NCBI GenBank assembly: GCA_013178285.1
Contig: JABLXD010000013.1
Location: 1-48,761, forward strand
DNA length: 48,761 bases
From: Methanofastidiosum sp.
GTDB taxonomy: Archaea; Methanobacteriota_B; Thermococci; Methanofastidiosales; Methanofastidiosaceae
Direction: 5' to 3'
The notes under the pieces were generated by a model. The model did not search any database. It was given only the letters and a program-made list of their open reading frames with translations, and was not told the origin of the DNA. The number at the start of each line of letters is the position of its first letter. Positions within the stretch are counted from its first letter, which is position 1. Both the position numbers and the translations under genes were made by a program. This document shows, piece by piece, positions 14,404-22,960 of the stretch.

Positions 14404-17310
14404 TTAATATAAATTTGGCCTAAAGCTATCCCTCATCCTTTCAAGTTTATCATTATCAATTTCAATTCCATCATAGTATCTGCCGTTGTGATCTCTTGAT
14501 CTTTTGATTCCTATCTGGGCAAGTCTTCTTCCAAATACTCTGTTTGGAATTGGATTTATTTTTACAAAGCCGCAATACTCTTCATAGATCTGGTAAAGCT
14601 CTCCAGTCTTTGTTTTTCCTAGAGTTTCTGTTGTGCAAATATCTTCCAAAAACTCCTTTATTGGATCCATCTCTTCCTCATATTCTTTTGTTGCAAGTTC
14701 TACTGACTTTGGAGTTTTTAGTCCTTCAGATTGCCATCTTCTGCATCCTTCAAGTGCCCAGTTCAAAATGCCTGGGAGCTCCGCCTTTAGTTTTTTACCA
14801 AGTTCCTTGTCCTTCTTTTCTTCAGGAATTTTAACATTAAACGGTATGAGTCTAATCCTCCTCCATATCGCATAGTCACCACCCTTGATTATCGGCTTAT
14901 TATTGGCAACTAGCCAGACCTTGAAGTTTGGCAGAAACTCAAAATCTTCGGAATACAAGAATCTGGCCTTAATCGTATCCTCACCAGTTACCTGTTTAAC
15001 AAGGCTTTCTGCAAGCTGCTTTCCCTCCTCAATTTCTATCGTGCTCACAAGCCTAGATCCTTTGAGCCTTGCAAGGTCATTTCTAGGACCAGAATCGTTC
15101 TTTCTAACTGTAAAAGTTGAAAAGTCAGTCTGCTTTGCATAATCATCAAGTAAGCCTTTTAGAACATTCATAAAGGTAGATTTCCCGTTTTGGCCCCCAC
15201 CATAAAGAAAGATAAGTATTTGCTCACTTGTATCTCCTGTGAGGCTGTATCCAACTAGCTCCTGGATGTAAGAAATTAGTTCCATATCTCCTTCAAAAAT
15301 TTCATGAAGGAAATTCTCCCACAAAGGACATTTTGCCTCAGAATCATAGACTACATCGACAATTTTTGTGATATAGCTATCTTTAGAATGTGTTTCATCA
15401 AACTCCATTGTCTTTAGATTGATTGTTCCATTTCGAACATTTAGAAGAAACAGATCTTTATCAAGATCATCTGGAGTTATAGGCACCATAGCCATTGTAG
15501 CGTTTACCATTGCATTTAATCTTGGCTCCATCTGAGATGTCAACGCCCAGTTGGATAACTTTCTCTGATTTTCTAGGTACGGCTCCATAGAAGCCTCAGA
15601 AAAAATAAATCTTGCAACTTCCATAGCTATGAGCTTAATCTTTTTTATGGAGTCTTCTTCCCATCTCTCCCCGTTCCATATGTACCATCGTCCAAGAGGG
15701 CTGCAATACCTTATAGTTTCGCCATAATATTTCACCATGCGCTCTGCATTTCCCATATCACTCAAAGTGAAAAAACTCTTTTGAAAATCTGTAGTTATTT
15801 TCGATACCTCTTTTTCTGGCAAAGGCTCTTGCATTCTAACTTGGTTTATTGCTAGGAGTGTAGCTCTGACATGCTCTGGATCAAGGCCGATGTTTCTTAA
15901 ACTTCCAGATATTGATGTTAAAGCCTTGTTTCTCTCACCCTGCTTTATCTTGCCTTCGAATATATTTGGCTTACTTCTAAGCTTCTCCTTGAAGGCTTCA
16001 ACTAGCTCATTAGGCATCTCAGCTATTTCTGTTTCAAGTATGTGATTAATCCACCTATACTCTTTTCCGCTAGGGTGTATGCTTGGGGGTGCTACTATAA
16101 GGCCCCCTTCGCCTCTTATGTCGATATCAGGATATATCCCAATATGACTGCCCCATCTGTCTGTGTTTTTAAAATAGTAGTGTTTTCCTCTTGTTGACTT
16201 TGTTACTGCTGTTAATGGCATTTCCTTGTTGTACAGTATTTCTAATGATCTTTTACCCTGCTCTCCGTCCACATCGACTACTACTAAATCATTTATTTCT
16301 CCAGTTATAATCCCAATATTTGCTTCAGGTTGTTTTGTCCACCAAGAAATGACATCCTCCCTTCTTGCCCTCTCTTTCTCATACCTTTCCCATTTGATAA
16401 TTGGGAATTTATCACGGGGCACTAGAGGCAAAATGTTTAATCCTGCATCATAATAGGTCAAAGCCCAATCCATTAGTGTCTTTGGACCGGAAACTGCATC
16501 TTTTACGACTGCATTTTCGATAAGAATCTCGTAGGTTCTTTTTGGTATCTTTCCAATATCTCCTTGTTTATAAGGTCCATAAACTTTTAGATCATCTCCA
16601 TAAAAGCTAGGTGCATCCTTCAAGAATACAACTTCCTTAAGATATATTTTTTGGGCCAGTTCATCAATTAGAGGATAGTTTAACCTAAGTGATAGGGTCA
16701 GGATAGTTTTTGGTACTTTCTGATTTCTATAAATTATTGGAGAATTCCTGAACAAAAAATCAACGGCCTTATCTTTTGAAATTGTCCTATGGACATGATG
16801 CCACCCATCTCCATCTTTGTGTACAATCTTTAGTACCGGCGTGAATATTTTTTCGTAGATTAGTTCTAAGAGGATAATACTTACTCTTGCAAGCTGATTT
16901 ATCTCCCAATCTAAAGTGACTAGTTCGATAGAAGTTGGCTGCTGCCCGTTTGAAGCTATATCAAAACTTTCTAGCATGGCCAAGTGAAATCCCTTAAGAA
17001 AGAATAATCTTTCCATCGGTGTTTTTGGCCCTAAATTTAGGGCATCTAGATTCTCATATACAAGTACGGCATTGTTTAGGTCAAGATATTGAAAACGCTT
17101 ATCCTTTGCACACGCCCTAAGATCTTCAAGAAATTTTTTTTCTCTATCTTCATTAGTTATCATGGGATAGTCTAAACAAGTATGAGAAACTGGATAATTA
17201 CTTGTGTACTCTAGATATTCTTGGATGTCTGTGTCATCATAGTAGATATCATGAATTATATCTTCATGCTTAACAGTTCCACTCTTCTCCCAATAAGAGA
17301 ACAGTAACAT
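14404..17310 (-). CDS. Prim-Pol and D5-type replication primase/helicase of an integrated element
   Basis: This is a 968-aa protein starting at ATG 17310 with AGGTGG six bases upstream. Residues 1-275 form a helical region I do not recognise. About 280-430 is a bifunctional primase/polymerase (Prim-Pol) domain: YYDAGLNILPLVPRDKFPI, the metal-binding VVDVDG (about 344-349) and TRGKHYYF (about 373-380). Then follows a primase C-terminal linker, a D5 N-terminal domain (PLGRWYIWNGERW) and an SF3-type helicase with Walker A GGGQNGKSTFM (about 700), TIEIEEG and ANNKPIIKGGDYAIWRR. The C-terminus holds a winged-helix part. Such proteins initiate replication of plasmids and viruses of archaea and bacteria. 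No integrase, capsid or other element gene is near, so this is probably a relic or a minimal integrated plasmid next to tRNA-Leu. Confidence 0.88.
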   Translation of the reverse strand: MLLFSYWEKSGTVKHEDIIHDIYYDDTDIQEYLEYTSNYPVSHTCLDYPMITNEDREKKFLEDLRACAKDKRFQYLDLNNAVLVYENLDALNLGPKTPMERLFFLKGFHLAMLESFDIASNGQQPTSIELVTLDWEINQLARVSIILLELIYEKIFTPVLKIVHKDGDGWHHVHRTISKDKAVDFLFRNSPIIYRNQKVPKTILTLSLRLNYPLIDELAQKIYLKEVVFLKDAPSFYGDDLKVYGPYKQGDIGKIPKRTYEILIENAVVKDAVSGPKTLMDWALTYYDAGLNILPLVPRDKFPIIKWERYEKERARREDVISWWTKQPEANIGIITGEINDLVVVDVDGEQGKRSLEILYNKEMPLTAVTKSTRGKHYYFKNTDRWGSHIGIYPDIDIRGEGGLIVAPPSIHPSGKEYRWINHILETEIAEMPNELVEAFKEKLRSKPNIFEGKIKQGERNKALTSISGSLRNIGLDPEHVRATLLAINQVRMQEPLPEKEVSKITTDFQKSFFTLSDMGNAERMVKYYGETIRYCSPLGRWYIWNGERWEEDSIKKIKLIAMEVARFIFSEASMEPYLENQRKLSNWALTSQMEPRLNAMVNATMAMVPITPDDLDKDLFLLNVRNGTINLKTMEFDETHSKDSYITKIVDVVYDSEAKCPLWENFLHEIFEGDMELISYIQELVGYSLTGDTSEQILIFLYGGGQNGKSTFMNVLKGLLDDYAKQTDFSTFTVRKNDSGPRNDLARLKGSRLVSTIEIEEGKQLAESLVKQVTGEDTIKARFLYSEDFEFLPNFKVWLVANNKPIIKGGDYAIWRRIRLIPFNVKIPEEKKDKELGKKLKAELPGILNWALEGCRRWQSEGLKTPKSVELATKEYEEEMDPIKEFLEDICTTETLGKTKTGELYQIYEEYCGFVKINPIPNRVFGRRLAQIGIKRSRDHNGRYYDGIEIDNDKLERMRDSFRPNLY

Positions 17311-17352
17311 ATCAGGCCACCTTACCCGAGGCCTTAGTGATTATTAGGAGTT

Positions 17353-17570
17353 TGGCCCTAAAATTAGTATCCGTTGAAAACATGGCTAAAATATTTTTGA
17401 GCCTTTGATTATCCTTATCTCGGCATAGTTGTATTTCAAATAATAATTATATTAAAAATATCCTTATTATGGAATTTGGCCCTAATTTTAAGGCCAAATA
17501 GATTATAATTAGACTTTATTTTAGAAAATCTATCCTATTAATTAAAATATGGTAAAAATGGCCTAATATC
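17353..17570. repeat. GGCC-centred repeat cluster upstream of the Prim-Pol gene
   Basis: The 285-bp gap between the Prim-Pol start and tRNA-Leu has no gene. It holds TGGCCCTAAAATTA at 17353, TGGCCCTAATTTTA at 17477, an inverted copy ending in AAGGCCAAAT at 17490-17499 that makes an 8-bp dyad ATTTGGCC/GGCCAAAT (17474-17481 and 17492-17499), and ATGGCCTAAT near 17560. An exact inverted copy of the first 14-mer lies at 4160-4173 after mcrC. The cluster could bind the replication protein or a repressor. Confidence 0.4.
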
Positions 17571-17595
17571 AATACGCATTTGTTTTATAAAGAAG

Positions 17596-17680
17596 TGCGG
17601 GAGCTGGGATTTGAACCCAGGAAGACCTACATCACAGGGTCCTAAGCCCTGCACCTTTGACCAGGCTCGGCAACCCCCGC
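17596..17680 (-). tRNA. tRNA-Leu, anticodon UAG
   Basis: The minus strand folds into an 85-nt class II tRNA. The acceptor stem is GCGGGGG with CTCCCGC (one G-U pair) and A73 at 17596. The anticodon arm is CAGGG-CTTAGGA-CCCTG, anticodon UAG, reading CUN leucine codons. A long variable arm and the T arm GGGTTCAAATCCC follow. No CCA is encoded. A TATA-like TTTATAAG lies on the minus strand about 40 nt upstream. Its 3' end faces the accessory island, the usual geometry for tRNA-targeted integration. Confidence 0.95.
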
Positions 17681-17802
17681 TTATTTATTAAATCCAAGCC
17701 ATATATTTTGAAATCCCTTATAAATGTAACGATAATCCATACGTCAATCAAATACAGTGAAACTTTTATACTAATTTAATAATTATTTTTAAGGTGTAAC
17801 AA

Positions 17803-18303
17803 ATGGAACATTTAATGGCCGATAGGGCAAAAGATATTCTTGGAGTAATGAAAGTATTCTCTATCGATCCACTTGAAGCAAAGAATTGTAGTTTTCCAGG
17901 ACACAAGGGCAGTGATATTGGTGATAGTAGTATTGGTTTTTTAGAATATACTGGTGAAAAAAATATATATACAATCCATTCAGTTCACTATTGTAGGCAA
18001 CATAGGAATATATCAATATCCGAAATAGAAAAAAGATTAAAAGAAAAAATCAAAGGCATAACAGAGGACAAAGGTTCAATATTGATAACAAAAATTAAAA
18101 TTGATCCCGATAGTTTTCCTGAAAAAGATATTCTTGGTAAAAAGATTAGTATCGATAAAATAACTCCAATTCTTATTAATAAAGGAAATTTAGGATTTTT
18201 AATGAATATTTCTGACGAATCAAAGGATATGACACTGAAGTCAGTTATTGATAAAATAATGAATCTAGAAATCGAATTCGACATTGCTTGGGAGGAATTC
18301 TGA
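17803..18303 (+). CDS. Uncharacterised protein coupled to pyruvate kinase
   Basis: This is a 166-aa protein from ATG 17803, with AAGGTG (17792-17797) five bases upstream and a TATA-like TTTATACTA about 36 nt upstream. I do not recognise the family. The first 65 residues contain CSFPGHKGSD (Cys and His, about 27-36) and HSVHYCRQHR (about 57-66), a Cys/His spacing that could bind zinc. The rest is an alternating alpha/beta region without catalytic motifs. It ends at 18303, just before the TTG start of pyruvate kinase, whose ribosome binding site lies inside this gene. The two are therefore probably one operon, and a metabolic or regulatory link to glycolysis is possible. Confidence 0.7.
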   Translation: MEHLMADRAKDILGVMKVFSIDPLEAKNCSFPGHKGSDIGDSSIGFLEYTGEKNIYTIHSVHYCRQHRNISISEIEKRLKEKIKGITEDKGSILITKIKIDPDSFPEKDILGKKISIDKITPILINKGNLGFLMNISDESKDMTLKSVIDKIMNLEIEFDIAWEEF

Positions 18304-18305
18304 AT

Positions 18306-19706
18306 TTGAAGAAAACGAAGATTGTATGCACAATAGGCCCCAGCGTTTCAAACTATGAGATGATAAACAATCTTATTGCTTCAGGAATGGATGTAGCAAG
18401 ATTAAACTTCTCTCACGGTACCCACTCTGAACATCTAAAAGTAATCAAGACATTAAAAGAGGTATCTGAAGATACTAACAAAAAAATTGGGATCTTATTA
18501 GATACCAAAGGTCCAGATATAAGGGTGGGGGAATTTAATAACACAATTCACATCAACACTGGACAAGAATATATCTTTTCTATTAATCATGGAAAGGACA
18601 TAATTCCATTACAGAACGATATATCTAAATTCTTAAAACCTAACGATAAAGTTCTAGTTGATGATGGTACTTTGATTTTTTCAGTTGTTGGGATTGAAGA
18701 AAAAGATATTCATCTTAAAGCTTTAAATGAAGGCAATCTAAGACAAAAAGTAAGTATAAATATTCCAGGAGATGAATATTGCCCTTCTGCTGTTACTCAA
18801 AATGAATTAGTTGACATCAAATTTGGGGTTAAAAATGAAGTTGATTTCATAGCGTTATCATTTGCATCGACTAAAGAGGACATAATCAAGGCAAGAGAGA
18901 TAATAAAAGAAAATGATGGTGAACAGTGGATAATCTCTAAAATAGAGTCTAGCTTTGGAATCAAGAATATAGATGAGTTAATTGAATATTCAGAAGGCAT
19001 AATGGTTGCAAGAGGGGATTTAGGGGTTGAAATTGATCTTTCTAAAATTCCAAGCGTACAAAGATCTATAATCGAGAAATGCAATATAAAAGGCAGACCG
19101 GTGATTGTTGCAACCCAGATGCTAAACTCAATGATAGAAAATCCAAGGCCGACGAGAGCTGAAGTAGAGGACATAGCAAGTGCAATTTATAGTGGAGCGG
19201 ACGCAGTTATGTTATCAGGTGAAACTGCTATTGGGAAATATCCTATAGAAAGTGTAGAAATGATGGTTAAGGTAGCAATTGAAACTGAAAAGGAACTTAA
19301 ACCGAGATCAGAATATGGCCCTTCTAAAAGGGTTGCAGATGTAATATCTTCCCTTGTCGCTAAAGCCGTATTATTATCAGATGTCAAGGCAATCGTTACT
19401 TCAACAAGATCTGGCTATACTGCATGTATGGTGTCTCGACATAAACTATCAGTTCCAACTTACGGTATGACAAACAATGCAGCTACTGCTAGAAAGCTTT
19501 CAGTAGTATGGGGGATAAATGAAGTTTACATAGACAGGGAAAAGGGTGGAATTTCAGAAGCCGTTTTTCATGCTGCCAAATATTTGAAAAATGAAGGATT
19601 AAAAGATAATGACCTTTTTATTTTTACTGCTGGTGTTAGTAATACAAAAAAACAAAGGACTAACTTATTAGAAATAAGGGAAATAGGAGAAGTCCTATCT
19701 TCTTGA
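18306..19706 (+). CDS. pyk: Pyruvate kinase
   Basis: This is a 466-aa protein starting at TTG 18306; GGGAGGAATT (18290-18299) precedes it at suitable distance, favouring this start over TTG 18288. It converts phosphoenolpyruvate and ADP to pyruvate and ATP. Family motifs appear in order: KTKIVCTIGPSV at the N-terminus, ARLNFSHG, LLDTKGPDIR, the active-site lysine segment ISKIESSFG, MVARGDLGVEI, and the signature GRPVIVATQMLNSMIENPRP with GADAVMLSGETAIGKYP. The B domain and the C-terminal regulatory domain are present, so the length is normal. The 3' end overlaps the convergent secreted-protein gene by 12 bp. Confidence 0.96.
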   Translation: MKKTKIVCTIGPSVSNYEMINNLIASGMDVARLNFSHGTHSEHLKVIKTLKEVSEDTNKKIGILLDTKGPDIRVGEFNNTIHINTGQEYIFSINHGKDIIPLQNDISKFLKPNDKVLVDDGTLIFSVVGIEEKDIHLKALNEGNLRQKVSINIPGDEYCPSAVTQNELVDIKFGVKNEVDFIALSFASTKEDIIKAREIIKENDGEQWIISKIESSFGIKNIDELIEYSEGIMVARGDLGVEIDLSKIPSVQRSIIEKCNIKGRPVIVATQMLNSMIENPRPTRAEVEDIASAIYSGADAVMLSGETAIGKYPIESVEMMVKVAIETEKELKPRSEYGPSKRVADVISSLVAKAVLLSDVKAIVTSTRSGYTACMVSRHKLSVPTYGMTNNAATARKLSVVWGINEVYIDREKGGISEAVFHAAKYLKNEGLKDNDLFIFTAGVSNTKKQRTNLLEIREIGEVLSS

Positions 19707-20636
19707 TAATAACATCAAGGAAAAAGTTGCTATCAAACCAAATAAAGCCAAGACTAATACAGTTTCCTGCACCATCATATAAAAAGACTTTTGGGATTTT
19801 TGAGTTGAAGTTGTTTGTTCAGTCATAACTTCCGTAGTATTAGTTTCAGTTATTATTTCATTTGGAGTATTATCCAATTCGACAACTTCTACATTCTTCA
19901 CTGCTAATTTTATTGGAAACTTAAGATATGCTGATTTATTATTTATATCTTTTATTTCTAAATTTAGATAGATTGAATAATCTCCTGGAACTTCTGGTAT
20001 TTTAGTTACTATAACGTCTTTTTTTGTTAAGGATGTAATTGCCCCAACATCCTCAGTATACTCAAAACTAAATTTTGATTTATCATATTCTAATATCATA
20101 GAGGAACTCTTCACCGCTGCCCCCCTATTAACAATGAAGATTGGTAAAGTATAAGGCGTTTCCTTTATCTCAAAACTTCTTACTTTTAAATCAATAATTG
20201 GAGTCCTTACTCCATCAACTTTAAATGGAACTTCTTGTAAGAATCCTTCAGAGGTATAGTCACACTGTAATCCAGAACAGAAAACTTGATAGGAGTATTG
20301 TGTTGTTACTTTTAAGGGGTATGTTCCAGGGTCTATTGCTCTTACAGTATACTGAATTTTTTCAACTTTCTTTTCGCCTGGTTGTATTTCACAATAAATA
20401 AATTTATTTTTAACAAATTCAAAATATTCATCTTTTACATAAATATTTACGTTTTTTAGAATGCTGTTACTTGTGTTGTCAAAAACTAGAGTAAATTCCC
20501 CACTATCTCCTGCATAAAATGAAGGTTCTTTCTCAAAATAGATTTTCATTTTCTCATTTGGCGCAGTTATGCCATTGAGTGAAAAAACGCCAAATGTTAA
20601 AAAACTTATAAATACTATGGCATAGAGTTTTCTCAT
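19695..20636 (-). CDS. Secreted membrane-anchored COG1361-like surface protein
   Basis: This is a 313-aa protein with an N-terminal signal sequence (MRKLYAIVFISFLTFGVFSL), an all-beta extracellular region and one C-terminal membrane helix (about 285-308, ETVLVLALFGLIATFSLML) followed by SRR. The pattern of repeated beta domains (FYAGDSGEFTLVFDNTSNS, then the PGTYPLKVTTQYSY strand) matches archaeal S-layer/CARDB-like proteins of COG1361. A Thr/Gln/Ser-rich linker (about 258-280) precedes the membrane helix, as in cell-surface proteins. Such proteins sit outside the cytoplasmic membrane; some accompany ABC transporters, but none is nearby. It is transcribed on its own, convergent with pyk and divergent from the archease gene. 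Confidence 0.75.
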   Translation of the reverse strand: MRKLYAIVFISFLTFGVFSLNGITAPNEKMKIYFEKEPSFYAGDSGEFTLVFDNTSNSILKNVNIYVKDEYFEFVKNKFIYCEIQPGEKKVEKIQYTVRAIDPGTYPLKVTTQYSYQVFCSGLQCDYTSEGFLQEVPFKVDGVRTPIIDLKVRSFEIKETPYTLPIFIVNRGAAVKSSSMILEYDKSKFSFEYTEDVGAITSLTKKDVIVTKIPEVPGDYSIYLNLEIKDINNKSAYLKFPIKLAVKNVEVVELDNTPNEIITETNTTEVMTEQTTSTQKSQKSFYMMVQETVLVLALFGLIATFSLMLLSRR

Positions 20637-20686
20637 ATAATAAATAGTTAATAGGATATTTTAAAAGCTTTATTCTTATAAGTTAT

Positions 20687-21109
20687 ATGATGAATGGCTA
20701 TAAATTTGATTTCTTTGAAGTTACGGCAGATATTGGCGTTAGAGTTTGGGGTAAAGACATTGATGAATTATTTGAAAATGCCGCCATTGCAGTTACGAGC
20801 TTAATGATAAATCCTAATTTAATGAAAAAAATAATAGAAAAAAAACTCATTGTCACAGGGAACGATCTACCATCCTTATTAATTAATTGGCTTACTGAGC
20901 TACTAATAATAAGAGATAGTGAGGGAATTCTTTTTTCATCTTTTGAAGTTGAAATTTCCAAGGAAGGGAAATCACTTAATGCAAGGGTCTTTGGGGACCA
21001 TTTCATTGGGAAAAATTTAGAAATGGACGTAAAAGCTATCACATATTCTTTGTTTAAGTTAGAAAAAATAAATGGAGATTTCTATTCACAATTTGTTCTT
21101 GATATATGA
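20687..21109 (+). CDS. Archease, activator of tRNA ligase RtcB
   Basis: This is a 140-aa protein, normal for archease. The family signature is FFEVTADIGVRVWGKDIDEL (about 9-28; Asp in TADIG corresponds to the metal/activation site) and the C-terminal VKAITYSLFKLEK (about 118-130) with a terminal Asp-Ile. Archease helps RtcB complete the guanylation step in tRNA splicing and RNA repair; rtcB itself is not in the window. ATG 20687 is followed at once by a second ATG at 20690. TATA-like CTTATAAG about 15 nt upstream and the lack of an SD site suggest a short-leader or leaderless mRNA. Confidence 0.88.
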   Translation: MMNGYKFDFFEVTADIGVRVWGKDIDELFENAAIAVTSLMINPNLMKKIIEKKLIVTGNDLPSLLINWLTELLIIRDSEGILFSSFEVEISKEGKSLNARVFGDHFIGKNLEMDVKAITYSLFKLEKINGDFYSQFVLDI

Positions 21110-21226
21110 CAATAATATCATACATAATTTAATAATTTGTATATTGATTTTGGAAAAGATTATTAGAAATTTTAAAATAATCGAAATATTTATATAGAAG
21201 AAAAACAATAAATAAATGGCGATATT

Positions 21227-21739
21227 ATGTCTGAAATAAATAAAATATTAGTTCCCGTAGATGGGTCTAAAGCTGCGGAAAAAGCTTTAGAGTATGCAAG
21301 TTGGATAGCAAACAAGTTTGGAGCACAGGTCACACTACTCTATGTAGTAGACGTAGAACAATTAGGCCTAACATATGAAGCTATGGATCATTACTTACCC
21401 GAATGGGAAGACAAAATAAAAGGTACAGAAGATATAAAAAGATACTCTCCATTCTTTGAAGAACAGCTTGCCTGTAGGATGGATGAACCACTGTGTAAGA
21501 GGGGAAGCAACGTACTGAAAGAGATGGCAAAATACGCTGAAGGCAAAGGAATTAAACCAAAGACAGTTATGAAAATGGGGAAAGTTGTAGATACTATAGT
21601 CCAAGAAGCTGAAGATGATAAAGCAGATGTCATAGTTGTCGGTAAAACCGGGCTGACAGGATTAAGGAGATTACTTATTGGGCATGTTGCAGAAGATGTG
21701 GCAAGATACGCCCATTGCAGAGTTACTGTTGTTCCTTAG
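21227..21739 (+). CDS. Universal stress protein (UspA family)
   Basis: This is a 170-aa protein. It has the Usp fold: an N-terminal strand NKILVPVDGSKAAEKALEYA (about 5-24) with the nucleotide-binding Asp, and the C-terminal ATP-binding pattern VIVVGKTGLTGLRRLLIGHV (about 136-155) followed by a strand ending RVTVVP, close to the G-2x-G-9x-G(S/T) motif. A 45-residue middle insertion contains Cys residues (LACRMDEPLCKRG), longer than in minimal Usp proteins. It probably binds ATP and acts in a stress response. TATA-like ATATTTATATAG lies 40 nt upstream (21186-21197). Confidence 0.9.
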   Translation: MSEINKILVPVDGSKAAEKALEYASWIANKFGAQVTLLYVVDVEQLGLTYEAMDHYLPEWEDKIKGTEDIKRYSPFFEEQLACRMDEPLCKRGSNVLKEMAKYAEGKGIKPKTVMKMGKVVDTIVQEAEDDKADVIVVGKTGLTGLRRLLIGHVAEDVARYAHCRVTVVP

Positions 21740-21744
21740 AATAA

Positions 21745-21774
21745 GTTTATTTTTTATAAATATCTTTTTTATTT
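21745..21774 (+). terminator. T-rich terminator-like tract after uspA
   Basis: Two T tracts (TTTATTTTTTAT and CTTTTTTATTT) follow the UspA stop within 35 nt, as expected for archaeal intrinsic termination. No stem-loop is needed or seen. Confidence 0.35.
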
Positions 21775-21830
21775 AAAAATATATATAAATTATTTCAGTT
21801 AAAATTATATATTTGAAAGTCTAATTAATT

Positions 21831-22592
21831 ATGATGATTAATCCAATATTATTAGCTCCAGTAGCTGCTATATTGCTATATATTTTAGCAGGTATACGCG
21901 TGATAAAACAGTACGAAAGGGCTGTGAAATTTAGATTAGGGAAATTTGTTGGAATCCTTCAACCTGGGTTAAAATGGATAATTCCAATAGTAGATAGAAT
22001 AGAGAAAGTGGATCTAAGGGTAGTTACAGTTGATATCCCCGCTCAAGAAGTAATATCTAAGGACAATGTTCCAATGAAGGTAAATGGAGTAGTATTCTTT
22101 AAAGTAACAAATGCCGACAAAGCCATACTAGAAGTCGAACAGTACAAATTTGCCATTTCTCAGCTTTCACAATCTGCCCTAAGAGATATGGCAGGAAAAT
22201 CAGATTTAGATACAATCCTTGCCAAGAGAGAAGAAATTGGTGAAAAAATAAGAACAATTGTTGATATTGAAACAGATCCCTGGGGAATAAAGGTAACTGA
22301 TGTAAAAATAAAAGATATAGAACTTCCAGACAATATGAAAAGGGCGATGGCACACCAAGCAGAAGCTGAAAGAGATAGAAGGGCAAGAATAATTCTCGCA
22401 GAAGCGGAAGAACAGGCTGCACAAAGATTGGCAAATGCGGGAGACATAATAGACAAATCACCAGCCGCATTAAAGTTAAGATTGTATCAAACTTTAGCGG
22501 AAATAGCTTCTGAGAAAAACTCTACAATAGTCTTTCCGTTCCCTGAAGAAATGATGGAATTCCTACAAAATAAAAAAGAACAGAAAAAATAA
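21831..22592 (+). CDS. Stomatin/prohibitin-like SPFH membrane protein (slipin)
   Basis: This is a 253-aa protein, typical of archaeal slipins. One N-terminal membrane helix (about 4-22, PILLAPVAAILLYILAGIR) is followed by the SPFH domain: VIKQYERAVKFRLGKF, then PGLKWIIPIVDRIEKVDLR and the VTVDIPAQEVISKDNVPMKV strand. A Glu/Ala-rich coiled coil (about 180-205) and the C-terminal oligomerisation segment complete the protein. Slipins form ring-like membrane scaffolds and usually pair with an NfeD protein. No NfeD gene is adjacent; instead an unknown 90-aa gene follows after four bases. Confidence 0.9.
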   Translation: MMINPILLAPVAAILLYILAGIRVIKQYERAVKFRLGKFVGILQPGLKWIIPIVDRIEKVDLRVVTVDIPAQEVISKDNVPMKVNGVVFFKVTNADKAILEVEQYKFAISQLSQSALRDMAGKSDLDTILAKREEIGEKIRTIVDIETDPWGIKVTDVKIKDIELPDNMKRAMAHQAEAERDRRARIILAEAEEQAAQRLANAGDIIDKSPAALKLRLYQTLAEIASEKNSTIVFPFPEEMMEFLQNKKEQKK

Positions 22593-22596
22593 TCTA

Positions 22597-22869
22597 ATGT
22601 CGATTTCAATGGAATTTGAAGTTGGAATGAAATACCTTATTATCAAAGAAGGCAGTTCAATATCCTGGACAGAAACTAATTGCGTGTCAGAATTTAAGAC
22701 AATCACTAAAGAATTGAAGTTAGGGGAAGTTGTAGAATATAAAGGGAAGAAGGATTTCCCAGGATGCGACGTTTCATACGATATATTTGGAATAGGCCAG
22801 AATGAAGGTGTATTTTGGCCAAACCAATTTGGTGGAGCAAAGACGGAATTCTTTAAAAAAATTATTTAA
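22597..22869 (+). CDS. Uncharacterised 90-aa protein behind the slipin gene
   Basis: The start is ATG 22597, four bases after the slipin stop, so the two are probably cotranscribed. I do not recognise a family. The sequence has beta-type segments (FEVGMKYLIIKEGSSISWTE, then GEVVEYKGKKDFPGCDVSYD) and a terminal GVFWPNQFGGAKTEFFKK. There is no signal peptide or membrane segment. Two Cys residues are not in a metal-site arrangement. It occupies the place where nfeD often stands next to slipin genes, but it does not look like NfeD, which is longer and has membrane helices. Confidence 0.6.
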   Translation: MSISMEFEVGMKYLIIKEGSSISWTETNCVSEFKTITKELKLGEVVEYKGKKDFPGCDVSYDIFGIGQNEGVFWPNQFGGAKTEFFKKII

Positions 22870-22886
22870 TTTATTTTTTATTTTTT
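22869..22886 (+). terminator. T-rich terminator-like tract
   Basis: TTTATTTTTTATTTTTT directly follows the stop of the slipin operon and is a typical archaeal termination signal. Confidence 0.4.
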
Positions 22887-22960
22887 GGGTTAGCAAAAGA
22901 TTCATTTTTTGAGACACTAATATTTAAAAATAAGAAATGATAAAGAATCATTGAGAGGCA

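Noticed and set aside
1-17310. Second copy of the tRNA-Leu 3' end as an attachment site
   Set aside because: No stretch matching the T-arm plus acceptor of tRNA-Leu was found inside the window; the T-loop match in tRNA-Pro is ordinary tRNA conservation.
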